Of a DNA stretch of 64,000 nucleotides, positions 1-9,560 are shown one piece after another. The number at the start of each line of letters is the position of its first letter. Position 1 is the stretch's first letter. Position numbers and translations under genes: made by a program. This DNA is from Agriotes lineatus (lineage: Eukaryota > Arthropoda > Insecta > Coleoptera > Elateridae), in assembly GCA_940337035.1 (NCBI GenBank), contig CALNHX010005200.1, positions 1 to 64,000 of the forward strand, given 5' to 3'. Below the pieces are notes generated by a model. It did not search any database, was not told where the DNA came from, and saw nothing but the letters and a program-made list of their open reading frames with translations.

Positions 1-129
1 GTACCCTGAAAATACAAAGTTCAGTGTAGAACATCTATTAAGTACTTTTGTTAACATTAACAAATAAACAATTTTATTATAAATAATTGTGTATTCGTAC
101 TACTTTCTAAGGATTTTATTATATTTTAG

Positions 130-502
130 GTTTATTATCCGTCTGTTCTTATTTTGGAAATATTCCAACCAGGACCTTTTAAAGAATTGCTGGCCATTTT
201 ACGATACTCGCATACGCTACGAATTGCTCTAATTGTGGTCTCTTCGCTTGCGTCGTGCGAGGGAATTTTACTCCTAGTTGGCCTTATTAAGGTGCATATA
301 TTTTTCAGAATTATAGATGTTAAAAAAACAAATATTTTGCAGAACAACCAGTTGCTCATCTTGATTTGGATCGTGTCCATGTTTTTGTTCTGGAACTTCA
401 AGATAGGGTTTGGATTGATTTGCTTGGTACTTTTTGTTGCAAATGGTAATACAAGGATAACAGAAACCGCCGCTAGGGCCGTAGCACTAGTTGTATATCA
501 CG
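130..502 (+). CDS. possible internal exon of a multi-pass membrane protein
   Basis: An open frame runs from a splice-acceptor-like site (TATATTTTAG just before base 130) to a good donor-like site (CACG/GTAAGA, intron starting at 503), giving about 124 codons without a stop. The protein is strongly hydrophobic with two or three likely membrane segments: one in the stretch containing LRIALIVVSSLASCEGILLL, one or two around NNQLLILIWIVSMFLFWNF and IGFGLICLVLFVANG. It ends with TRITETAARAVALVVYHG. The pattern (aromatic membrane helix, then a polar stretch with E and A residues near an exon end) recalls insect gustatory receptors, but I see no diagnostic motif and no adjoining exon. There is no ATG near the start, so it could only be an internal exon. 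A TE-derived or chance frame is the alternative. Confidence 0.33.
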
Positions 503-955
503 GTAAGAAAGTGCTTTTTAAAATTGTGTTTTTTAAGGAGGTAAAATAGGATAGGAGATCTTTCTGTAACCTATTTAGCTATCAAAATAAATAGAAATAA
601 TTTATGATTATTAAATTTGGTTCCAATCAAACGATTTTGCAGTAGACGTATCAGTTTGAAAGCAAATGGGTGAATTTACATTGTACAATCTTTTTTTCTA
701 CTTCGTAAGTATAGATTTATAAGTCACATTCAAGAGTAACACATTTTTATATTTCTAGAAATATAACAAGTGAATTTCCGGAAATATTTAGTTAAATGTT
801 CTGCAGACATTTTTTCTTCTAGGCATGCATGAATGCTTGTTAGAAAAAAAATAGCTGCGGAACATTTTTGCAAATATTTCCATAGGAAATTTTTTGTGCC
901 CGCGTTGTAGTTTGATAGAGAATATCACGAATTAAAAGACACAGTAAAGAAATAG
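503..955. other. AT-rich sequence, no feature seen
   Basis: This stretch follows the donor-like site at 503 and would be intron if the exon is real. I see no coding frame, terminal repeat or RNA-like structure in it. Confidence 0.5.
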
Positions 956-956
956 T

Positions 957-1246
957 ATATTATGTTATTAGAAGCAAAAGTTATATTTTATGTGGCGTGG
1001 CTGGACGGTTTATCTGCCGAGCTTGCGAGGCAGAGAAGTACAGCCGAGCCACATAAAGATACTTTTGCTCCGAATAACATATATCATTTTTCTTCAAACG
1101 TTTATAAGAAAATCCGAAGAAAATTACTCAATCTCGTCAGCGGCAGATAATATTATCTGCCGCGTGGCAATAAAGTGACAGTTTAGCATCATTAATCCAG
1201 CAGTATAATGCCACATTTTACTGCCGTTTGAAGAAAAACATTTTTA
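957..1246. repeat. nested hairpin (foldback) locus
   Basis: Two linked foldbacks. The first, 957-1084, has arms of about 55 bases that pair with few mismatches: AGCAAAAGTTATATTTTATG on the left against the complement of CATAAAGATACTTTTGCTCC on the right, closed around CTGCCGAGCTTGCGAGGCAG. The second is bounded by TTTTTCTTCAAACG (about 1088-1101) and its complement CGTTTGAAGAAAAA (about 1228-1241), and contains a perfect 24-base palindrome at 1139-1162 (half-site GCGGCAGATAAT) plus a GTGGCA/TGCCAC pair. The size of the first hairpin is compatible with a miRNA precursor, but a decayed MITE is at least as likely. Confidence 0.6.
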
Positions 1247-1547
1247 TTGATAATAATAATAAAACTAATATCTAAATACTAACATTTTACGGTTTTTTGT
1301 GATGACTGTGACATAAGTGAATTTTTTCACTTGTAATACCATGAGTAGTCAAAGTTATTTCGACTATATATAATGAGGAAATGAGGCAATGAGAAAAAAC
1401 TATTTACTTAGAGTACATTTAGTTAACATTGAAAACGTACGTGCAAGGGTCCAGTTCCATGGCAGAACAGCTGAAGTTCCTCAAACTCTTGGTTCGTTTT
1501 AAAACTACGAAAAGTGTCGTTGTGTAGTAATTGCCGATAATAATGAT

Positions 1548-2275
1548 ATGCCGGAAGATACTAGCAGCGTGTCTATTTCTAAGATTTTATCGGAATTCAA
1601 GAGAGATATTTTAAATTCGATGGAAACAAAATTCGATTCTCTTTTGAAATCCATACAGTTTTGCTCCGATAAAGTCTCCGAATTTGAGCGTGAATTAAAA
1701 TTCATCAAGAATCAAGTATTGATACACTTAAAGCAGAAAATACAGCGGTCAAAGCAAAAGTTACCTAACTAGAAAGAAAAGTTGAAGATCTTGAACAATA
1801 CAGCAGGTTTAACAACTTAGAAATCTAAAATCTCATGTAAAACTGACATAGATAAACTGATGTAATTTGCTGTTGGTGGATTATCCAAAATTTGAAATAA
1901 ATTGCAGCTTTCTATGAATGAAAAATTTAAGATGGCTTAGAACAAAAACTACGAACAGCTTTTTAAATTCTTTATCTTGTAGCCACGATGATATTTGTTT
2001 AACAGAATCTAATCTCAATGACTCAATTTTAAGCAGTGAAATTTTGAATGTCGGCTATGAGGTACGAGTATATCACAGACAGAAGTGACAGTAATGTCAG
2101 TAAAAGTGATAGTGGCGGTGTGTTGATATTGGAGTTAAAAAGTCAATTAAGTGTTCGGTAAAAAGTGAATGGTGCAGCAAGATTGAAGACATTTGGATTA
2201 TTTGTAATCCAAATACAGAAAATAATCCCATGTTGTATATATGTTGTGTTTACATTCTAGTCCAGTCAAATGGTG
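1548..2275 (+). pseudogene. jockey/CR1-like non-LTR retrotransposon remnant (ORF1 coiled coil joined to endonuclease start)
   Basis: The frame from 1548 gives an ORF1-like protein: a heptad-rich segment (SKILSEFKRDILNSMETKFD) followed, after a stop, by LERKVEDLEQYSRFNNLEI, which matches the conserved LE.(R/K)VE(D/E)LEQYSRRNNLEI block at the end of the coiled coil in ORF1 proteins of CR1/jockey-type elements. Downstream, in shifting frames, come pieces of the N-terminal endonuclease region: DDICLTESNLNDSILSSEI, a degraded VYRSDR-like block, a GGVLI block, and LYICCVYI. The middle of ORF1 and most of the endonuclease are missing, and there are several stops and frameshifts, so the copy is dead. 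Jockey versus CR1 cannot be settled without an alignment. Confidence 0.62.
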
Positions 2276-2720
2276 CTCAAAAAGGGCGAATAGGGGACAG
2301 TTTTGATATTTGGTTCCTATATGTTTTTGGGTCGTTGTACACGAATATCAGGTTTTTCAATAAAAATTTTGACCAGAAACACGTTTTTTACAAGCAAAAA
2401 CTGTGTAAAAACCGATTTTTTTAGTTTTTCTAAAACTACCCGAAAGCTATCCATTTTTTGTAAACGTTGAACCTCTATGAAATGAAAGATAATAAAATTT
2501 CCTACATTTTCTGTACTTGATGTTTTCTTCTCCGACCAATCGTTCAGGTGCGAGCGCGCCGCGAAGTTATAGTCCAGTCAAATGGTAGAAAATAGGGGAA
2601 AGCTTTGGTGGAGCTTTGATATTTGGTTCCTATATGTTTTTGGGTCGCTGTACACGAATATTAGGTTTGCCAACAACAATTTTGACCAGAAACACGTTTT
2701 TTAAGCCAAGAACTTATAGC
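2262..2720 (+). repeat. two direct copies of a dispersed repeat
   Basis: A block starting TAGTCCAGTCAAATGGT occurs at about 2262 and again at about 2572. Both copies continue with GATATTTGGTTCCTATATGT, a GTACACGAATAT block and TTTTGACCAGAAACACG. Copies are roughly 145 bases, spaced about 310 bases apart, with moderate divergence. No convincing coding content is seen. Confidence 0.65.
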
Positions 2721-2799
2721 CCCAATTTAATCACAGCAGGCAATAACACAATATCTGAAATACAGAAAGTAACAGTAACGAAATCAGACAATAAATGGC

Positions 2800-4150
2800 A
2801 TAAACTATAAACAGTGCATTCGATTTATTTGACAAACGATGCATATAATCGCCAGCACAACAGTTTTAACAGGTTTAACTTACTCAAAAGGTGTACCTCA
2901 ATTAACGCTAACATAGCAGTGAGCATAATTCAATACGCAATCCTAGATTAAACCAGTGACATGTAAATTTACATACTAAGAACAACTACAGTTTCTTTCA
3001 CATTTGCGGTACCAATACCATTACCTACCACAGATTATTAGGTCGTACACTGCTTCAGAAGGAGGTGAATCAAATAGCCTCCAAAGAGGCTAAGAAGAGC
3101 TGCTGCTTCAGGTGGACGATGGCGGAAAACGTGACAGGAAAGAACTCAGGCGCTAGGATCCCAGAAGCAGAGAGACTTTCCTCAGTAGTTAGGCGAAATC
3201 GCTGAATTGTTTACTCTCGGATGACGTCTGAAGGAAATGCGTCTCAAGTAAGCGAGGTCGCTGAAGTTTTGCAACCCCCGGGTGACGCTAAAAATGCCGG
3301 AAATTCAGCGAATTGCAATACATTAAAATCGAAAATTTACTCACCCTGTAATTAATAATTACAGGCGTTGGTCAGAACGGCTAACAATCTTGTAATAAAT
3401 GAACCGTCTCAAAGACGCGGAAGTATTTGCCTTATATGTGTAGAAAGCCCGCATTAAGCGAAGCTTCCACGAAGAATAACCGTTTCAAAATACCCGACGC
3501 TAAAGGCGAAACTTGGAGCGCAATCACAGGAATGCTGCCGGCATGACGCCACTTTTTGCAGGAGAAAAACAACCGAAAACAAGACGAACGGCTTGAAACA
3601 GCTCCTAGATCCTGTCGGTAAAGCAGATTACTACATAACAGCGAGCGTAGAATACGCGTTCAATTAAAGAAGCGTTTTACACTACCTACCAAGAATTGTG
3701 CACAAATTAAATTATAATGCTAATTACGTTTTTTACACTTAACACTACATAAATAATAATATATGCACTCGCTGAGAATCTTAATGATAAGATTATAGCT
3801 AAGATTCATCTGACCGCACCAAGAACACGCATCCGTTTGTGATCACAGTTCACTCGCTCTTCACTAGATCACTACTGTACTTGGGTTGTGAAATCAGAAA
3901 TGTAGATAAGCATTAGACTCCTCACATCTGTTTCACACGTTGCGTCGTTACCCTATAAAAATGTGGTTAGATGGTAAGAGAACTGCTATGCCATATCTAG
4001 CCCAAGCATAATAGCTACAGTCGCTGGCAAAAGAACACTTTTTTTGACCCAATTCTCAAAATACGAAAAAAATTGCTGACACTAACAATTCTAATTCGCA
4101 GTACCTACTGAAGTTTTATTCACAAGTGAGTTTTCATATTTATACTAGGT
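2800..4150. other. unresolved sequence with a less AT-rich core
   Basis: No gene recognised. The part at 3050-3660 is clearly richer in G and C than its surroundings. It holds two short imperfect direct repeats about 60 bases apart (GTTAGGCGAAATCGCTGAA near 3190 and GTAAGCGAGGTCGCTGAA near 3248). It could be the untranslated part or LTR of an old retroelement, but I see no diagnostic ends. The rest is plain AT-rich sequence. Confidence 0.4.
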
Positions 4151-4159
4151 ATTGCATTG

Positions 4160-4290
4160 TTGGTAGCACTGTCAAGCTATGTCAAATTCGTAATTTTCAG
4201 GTTAAGTTTTGCTTCAGTCTGTGTCAAATAACAAACAAAACCTAACCTACGAACCTCGAATTTGACATAGACTGACAATACACTTCAGTA
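4160..4290. repeat. hairpin MITE of the GAGGTTAGCAGGTTAGG family, diverged copy
   Basis: Left arm (CACTGTCAAGCTATGTCAAA, about 4168) pairs with the right arm ending ATTTGACATAGACTGACAAT (about 4260-4279). The core carries AGGTTAAGTTTTG facing CAAAACCTAACCT. It shares its core with the hairpins near 5280 and 9300. A single unmatched arm of the same family lies at about 4525-4580. Confidence 0.7.
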
Positions 4291-5274
4291 CTGTTAAACG
4301 TATATCACAAATCATAGACGACTAATTATAAATTTATTTCGCCACATATTCTGACTGCGCAAACTATTGAGGCACAAGAATTGCTACTGTAAGATAAAAC
4401 GTCGTATATCACACGTGAGCGAAAGCCATTATAAGCTCGTGAGAAATTCAAAATTCTCACTCGCAAATAATGATGCATTTCTCTCACTTATAATATAATC
4501 TACTATTATTTATATAGTTGGGGACACTGTAAGTCTATGTCAAATTCGAGGTTAGCAGGATAGGTTGTAAGTCAGTCTAAAGTTAATTTTTTTGCTATAT
4601 ACCTGACATGCTGTTGTAAGGTTGGCAAAATTGAATTTTGTTGGATGATGTTTTCAACCCTGTCTACCCGTCGCACTGGCAATATAAAAATTATTTCTAT
4701 AGCAAGAACTTTAACAATTTTAAAAGAAAATAATGACAGTAAATCACATTGCAAAATGTCAGTAGCTAGATTGGGTTGCTACGATAATACGAAACTGTCA
4801 TATTTAATTTAAACAAAAGTTAGAAAATTAAATTACTTTATCTATCCTTGATGTTAAAGTGCTACTTTATCTACCCTTGCTGTTAAAGTAAAACTTGACC
4901 TTTTGTTTTGAGTTGATAAAAGCACACTTTAACATGTGCTATAGAAAAAAAATTAATTATTTTAGTTTGCCTTGGTCTCCTTCAGTTTTTGCCTTCATTC
5001 CTAATGTTCTTCTTTTCATGACATTTACCATTTAATATTCTATTAAAATAATTTAAATTTGTTGATTGTTACCGACCTACCTATTTATTTTCATAATAGT
5101 GATTTGTCATTCTGACTCTGACAGCTACTTACGTAACCTAACCTCACAGTTTGATTTATAAAATTTGTTACTAGAAACCAGAGGCAACAACATAAATTGT
5201 GTAGGGACCCCAACAAATACCAATAGAAACACTAAAGCTTTGACACTGACAGGTATTATAGAAAATAAATAAAC

Positions 5275-5376
5275 GTTATGTCAAATTCGAGGTTAGCAGG
5301 TTAGGTTTTGCGTCACTCTATGTTAAAACTGACGCAAAACCTAACCTGCTAACCTCGACGTTAATGTCATTTATTG
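5275..5376. repeat. hairpin MITE of the GAGGTTAGCAGGTTAGG family
   Basis: Near-perfect arms: GAGGTTAGCAGGTTAGGTTT then TGCGTCA on the left, and TGACGCA then AAACCTAACCTGCTAACCTC on the right, around a short loop. Flanked by TTATGTCAAATTC / GTTAATGTCATTTATT. It is the cleanest short member of a family that recurs at 4160-4290 and inside 9300-9475. Confidence 0.8.
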
Positions 5377-5589
5377 ATAATCTAGCCCACTAATTAAAAC
5401 TAATCTCGTGGAATATGAAATTTCATATTCGACTAGTGTAATATGAGCCACTTTTTGTATTTCGAGTTGGATATATAATGCACTTATTATTTGATAGTTG
5501 TACTTTATCGTGATTCTTTTTAATAAACACTCCGTTTCTTCTTCTGCTTCTTGCTCCAAAAAAGTACGATGCCTGCATCCCATATACGG

Positions 5590-5862
5590 AGACTTTTAAG
5601 GAGTCGTTATCTGATTCACCTGTTATTCGTCTAGCGCCTCATTTGCAAGTCTTGTCAGTGCTAACATCTGTGGCTATCGTGAATGAAGAACGGATTGCTA
5701 CAGCAACGGAAGAACCAGTTTCGAAGATGTCAATCGGCTATGAAAAGTATTAGTTATCCTTCAAAAGCCAACTTCAACCAATAACGCAATTAGAATTAAA
5801 TGAGCTACTTCAACATTTAAATTTAACAAAAACTCAAGCAGAAATGGGTACTACTGTCTAAA
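5590..5862 (+). pseudogene. short coding remnant of unknown, probably TE-linked, protein
   Basis: One frame, with one internal stop, reads ETFKESLSDSPVIRLAPHLQ and later QPITQLELNELLQHLNLTKT followed by QAEM. The last part resembles a TQ(S/A)ELNDL.RDLNL.K..AELLGSRL block that recurs in uncharacterised repetitive arthropod proteins. I do not know a function for it. The fragment ends at a stop soon after that block. Low certainty; the similarity is from memory of the pattern only. Confidence 0.3.
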
Positions 5863-6129
5863 TTACAATGATGGAAGTTGTTGATTTCAGACACACGTGC
5901 TTATGTGTAGGTATCTCAATCGCTATAAATAATGCTTGCAGTATTTTCAACCAAATAAGGTATTTAGTTTGGCAATAATAATAAATGCAAGCATAGGCTA
6001 TGAACATAACACAGAAGAATTGCATTTTTAATCGATTAGTCGAAACTGAGCTTGAAAGCTGTAAGTAACTACAGAAAATATAAATTGTACATCAGTGTTG
6101 TCCTCCAAGTTGTTCCAACTCTACTCGGC

Positions 6130-6680
6130 TTACAACTTGGATAGGTACATGAAGTATTGTTGTTTAGTCCAGGCGCCAGGGATTTTGACAGGACAAAAAA
6201 AACCCAAGATGATGAAATTTTGCACATAAGTAGTTTTTTCGTTGTACTTTAAGAAAAAAAAATGTTCTGCACTCGAGCGACCATGGAAAAGGTGGAAAAT
6301 GCACGGAGAAAATCGAAAAATTGTAATTTTGCGAATATCTTGAAACATAGTGAAAATTTCTGTATAGTATGTATAACTAAAATTGTAGAGCGCAACATTC
6401 TCTGTAAAAAAGGTCTCTTCAAGTTTTTTCTGAAAATGCTTCGTTTTCGAGATATTTAGCAATTTTTGTCGACTCAAAATTTGCGCGCGAACTGTCTCGA
6501 AAATAGTAAAATTTCAAGCGGCGCTTGACAAAAATCGCTGTAACTCCTTTGTTTGTCAATGAAATTTCATAAACCAAATTTCATTTTGAAGGAAAAGCCT
6601 GAAATATTTTTAATACACGGCTGGTTTATGGTGATTTTTTTTCTATTTGTTATTGAGGTGTTACCATCATTAGTGTAGCT
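6130..6680. repeat. AT-rich dispersed-repeat-like sequence
   Basis: Contains AAATTTCAAGCGGCGCTTGA, GCTGTAACTCCTTTG and similar phrases of the kind found in arthropod non-coding repeats ('sensory' wording such as GAGATATTTAGC). No TIR or protein seen. Open frames here of up to about 115 codons look like chance. Confidence 0.3.
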
Positions 6681-6687
6681 AAATAAA

Positions 6688-7356
6688 AATCTGGTCTGAT
6701 ACACGCACACAACTTCCTTTTACAGTGACCTTATAATTAGCCAAAAATTTAATGTTAAATTTTTAAGCATTTGTCAAAAATTTAAAAACATTACAAATTT
6801 TACAAAAACGGTACAAAATAGAGCGTTAGTTCAAGAGACAAATTTTCTCTAGAATTTTAAGCTGAATTAAAAAATGTAATAATATACCGGGTGTTCTATT
6901 TAAAATAGTAGTTAATAAAAAAATAGAAATAAAACAAAAGAACCCCATTTTAGAAGTATTTAACTGGGAAATCAGTACACATTAAAAATGTAATAAAAAT
7001 GTACAGTTTAAAAAAAATCGTTAGATCCGTTTTTGAAAAAATCGAAAAAAACGGAAAAACAGTGAACACTTACTTCCGGATATGCGTTTTACTTCAAAAG
7101 CTTGCTGTCGCATCTACATAGTACACAAAACTTATATATAAAGTTTCAACGCCATACCTCTTTCCGTTTTTGAGATATTCTGTTCACAGACAGACACACA
7201 GACGCACAGACAGACACACAGACAGACAGACAGACCAATGAAAAAAAATATGTTTTTTGGGATCAGGGGACTCTAAAACGTGAAGATCCGTTGAAAACTC
7301 AATTTCGAATTTCTGGGGCGAACCCAATACTTCCTTTATTATAAAAGGAAGTAATC
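6688..7356 (+). repeat. ACTTCCTTTTA-ended repeat, copy 1 of 2
   Basis: Begins AATCTGGTCTGATACACGCA then CACAACTTCCTTTTACAGTG, and ends with a small hairpin (ACTTCCTTT, loop, TAAAAGGAAGT, about 7329-7352). Internally it carries ATACCGGGTGTTCTATTT (about 6891) and a CAGACA microsatellite at about 7188-7226. The second copy follows immediately in the same orientation. No transposase frame is seen, so it is non-autonomous or structural. Confidence 0.75.
7188..7226 (+). repeat. CAGACA-type microsatellite
   Basis: Imperfect run of CAGACA and CACA units inside the ACTTCC repeat. A shorter run of the same kind, CAGACAGACAGACC, sits at the matching place of copy 2 (about 8203-8219). Confidence 0.85.
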
Positions 7357-8336
7357 AAAATCTGGTGTGATACACGCACACAACTTCCTTTTACAGTGAT
7401 CTTATAATTAGCCAAAAATTTGATTTTAAATTTTTAAGCATTTGTCAAAAAATTTCAAGAATTACAAATTTTACAAAAACGGTACAAAATAGAGTGTTAG
7501 TTTAAGAGATAAATTTTCTCTAGAATTTTAAGCTGAATTCAAAAATGTAATAATATACCGGGTGTTCTATTTAAAAAAGGAGTTAATAAAAAAAACAGAA
7601 AAAAAACAAAAGAAACCCATTTTAGAAGTATTCAACTGAAAAATCACAGGAGTAAACATCTACTTCCGGTTATGCGATTTTCTTCAAAAGTTTGCTGTCG
7701 CATCTACATAGTACACAAAACTTATATACAGGGAATTTATTTTAATAGTTAACATACGCGTTTCGTTTCTATGCCAACATTTAATCATAGGTCATTTCCA
7801 TAGTTACAAATGAGACCAATAGATTAGAGCATGTATTTTACGAGTTAACATAGGAATTATTATATGTCAAACAGGCAGTTAAAAGTTATCCTAATGTATA
7901 CCACTGAAGAAAAGATACAACACACAGGTTGTTCCTACGTATGTACGTATCTACTTTTTAGTTGCATACCTACATTCCGGTAACAAAATTAGAGTTTCTT
8001 ATTAGCAAGTACCTATTTCGAAATCATATGTTAACTCGTAGAATAAACGTTCTAATCGATTGATTTCATTGGTAACTATGCAAGTGACCTGTATGATTAA
8101 ATGCTGGCATAGAAACGAAACTGCTATGTTAACCATTAAAATAAATTCACTGTATAAAGTTTCAACGCCATACCTCTTTCCGTTTTTGAGATATTCTGTT
8201 CACAGACAGACAGACAGACCAATGAAAAAAAATATGTTTTTTGGGATCAGGGGACTCTAAAACGTGAAGATCTGTTGAAAACTCAATTTCGAATTTTTGG
8301 GGCGAATCCAATACTTCCTTTATTGTAAAAGGAAGT
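7357..8336 (+). repeat. ACTTCCTTTTA-ended repeat, copy 2 of 2, carrying an inserted MITE
   Basis: Matches copy 1 from AATCTGGTGTGATACACGCA to the terminal hairpin ACTTCCTTTATTGTAAAAGG then AAGT at about 8310-8334. It lacks about 70 bases of copy 1 near 6970-7060 and gains a 424-base insertion at 7729-8152. Its right end adjoins the hAT pseudogene, so that copy probably truncated or landed at the 5' side of the hAT. Confidence 0.75.
7729..8152. mobile_element. 424-bp foldback MITE, TA target site
   Basis: Left end CAGGGAATTTATTTTAATAG then TTAACATA; the complement of the right end is CAGTGAATTTATTTTAATGG then TTAACATA. Pairing continues inward for about 145 bases per arm (GTTTCGTTTCTATGCC, TTTAATCAT, ACGAGTTAACATA on both). 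The flanks are TATA on each side, and the uninterrupted sequence (CTTATATATAAAGTTTC) is preserved at the equivalent place in copy 1, which proves the insertion. TIR and TA duplication suggest mobilisation by a Tc1/mariner-type transposase; no coding capacity. Confidence 0.88.
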
Positions 8337-8639
8337 AAAAAGCAGACGTTATTACCAACTTGTGTTAATAGTGCGACTAACACTGGTAGCAAATCAACGA
8401 AATTCAATAAAAAAATATGTAAGGCATTAGTAACTGCTGACATTCCATTCAACAAACTTAACCGCCCACTGCTTCGAATTTTTTAAAGAAATTGCCAAAA
8501 TACCTATGCCGGATGAGTTTACTTTGAGGAAAAATTATATTCCTGTTTTATATCAAGAGACTATAACATCAATTGGAAGAGAAATAGGGGATAACTACAT
8601 ATGGGTTTCTATAGATGAAACAACTGATAACGTAGGAAG

Positions 8640-8799
8640 GTAGGTACTTATTTTTTAATTCAATTCTTTTGTTAACGTAAACTGTCCCCTTTCATTGAAT
8701 CTTGCACTTTATTTCACATAATTTATTAATTTTAATTGTGTTGAACTGCATCCTTATTTAAATTTATAGGTATTTATTATTGCGTCTTTGTTTTCCTAG
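8640..8799 (+). other. 160-bp spliceable intron in the hAT pseudogene
   Basis: The exon end AACGTAGGAAG is followed by GTAGGTACTT, and TTTGTTTTCCTAG precedes ATACACTGCGAATGTC. Removing 8640-8799 joins NVGR to YTANVIIG in frame, which is the continuous order in relatives. Canonical GT-AG ends and a pyrimidine-rich tract before the acceptor. Presence of an intron shows this copy descends from DNA-level transposition, not from retroposed mRNA. Confidence 0.85.
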
Positions 8800-9213
8800 A
8801 TACACTGCGAATGTCATAATTGGCATTTTGAACTCAGACCAATAAGAAATCGTATCTCCTAGCAATGGTTATGTTTCAAAACACCAACCATTCTGCTGTG
8901 GCTAACTATTTAACGACTATGTCTGTTTTATGGCCGGAAGGTATACAGTACAACAAAGTTCTTCTTTTATTACCGATGCAGCACCTTATATGCTGAAAGC
9001 TGCGCAAGGTATGCAAATTTTATATGAGAAGGTGATTCATGTATTAAGCGGTTTGGCACATGGACTACACCGGTTTGCCGAGAAAGTGCGGAAAATGTGT
9101 TCTTGAAAGCCCCGCAACATGTACCGACATTTAAAGAAATAGCCGTGCAAATACCTCTGCCACCAGAACCAATCATAACAAGATGGCATACTTGGTTCAG
9201 TGCAGCTAGTGTA

Positions 9214-9558
9214 CCTGTATAATACTTTAGTAAGAGTAGAGCAAACAGCTAAAAATTTTGGATACTTTTTTCATGGCTACCAAGATTTAATGATATATTG
9301 AAAAACAAGGTTGGTAAAAACTGACACACGAGTTGTCAGTTTCATCAAATTCGAGATTAGCAGGTTAGGTTTTGCGTCAGTTTTGACACAGACTGACACA
9401 AAACCTAACCTGCTAACCTTGAATTTGATGAAACTGACAACTCGTGTGTCAGTTTTACCAACCTTGTTTTTCAATATATCATGAAATCTTGGTAGCCATG
9501 AAAAAATTATCCAAAATTTTTCGTTGTTTGCTCTACTCTTACTAAAGTAATATACAGG
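9214..9558. mobile_element. 345-bp almost perfect palindrome (foldback MITE), TA target site
   Basis: Left end CCTGTATAATACTTTAGTAA and right end TTACTAAAGTAATATACAGG are complementary, and pairing runs almost to the centre near 9386. Arms include GCAAACAGC/GTTGTTTGC-type, CATGGCTACCAAGATTT, ATATATTGAAAAACAAGGTT, ACTGACACACGAGTTGTCAG and the family core GATTAGCAGGTTAGGTTTTG. Flanked by TA on both sides (9212-9213 and 9559-9560), as for Tc1/mariner-type MITEs. The inner 9300-9475 part is a longer relative of the hairpins at 4160 and 5275. Arm identity is very high, suggesting recent age or gene conversion. Confidence 0.88.
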
Positions 9559-9560
9559 TA

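Noticed and set aside
5275..5376. Telomere-like TTAGG repeats
   Set aside because: Only two units occur per hairpin arm (AACCTAACCT), part of a MITE core, not an array.
7188..7226. CRISPR-like or regulatory short repeats
   Set aside because: It is a plain CAGACA microsatellite in an arthropod repeat; no spacer structure exists anywhere in the window.
8162..8455. 97-codon open frame on the minus strand
   Set aside because: It spans the boundary between the ACTTCC repeat and the plus-strand hAT remnant, so it cannot be a natural gene.
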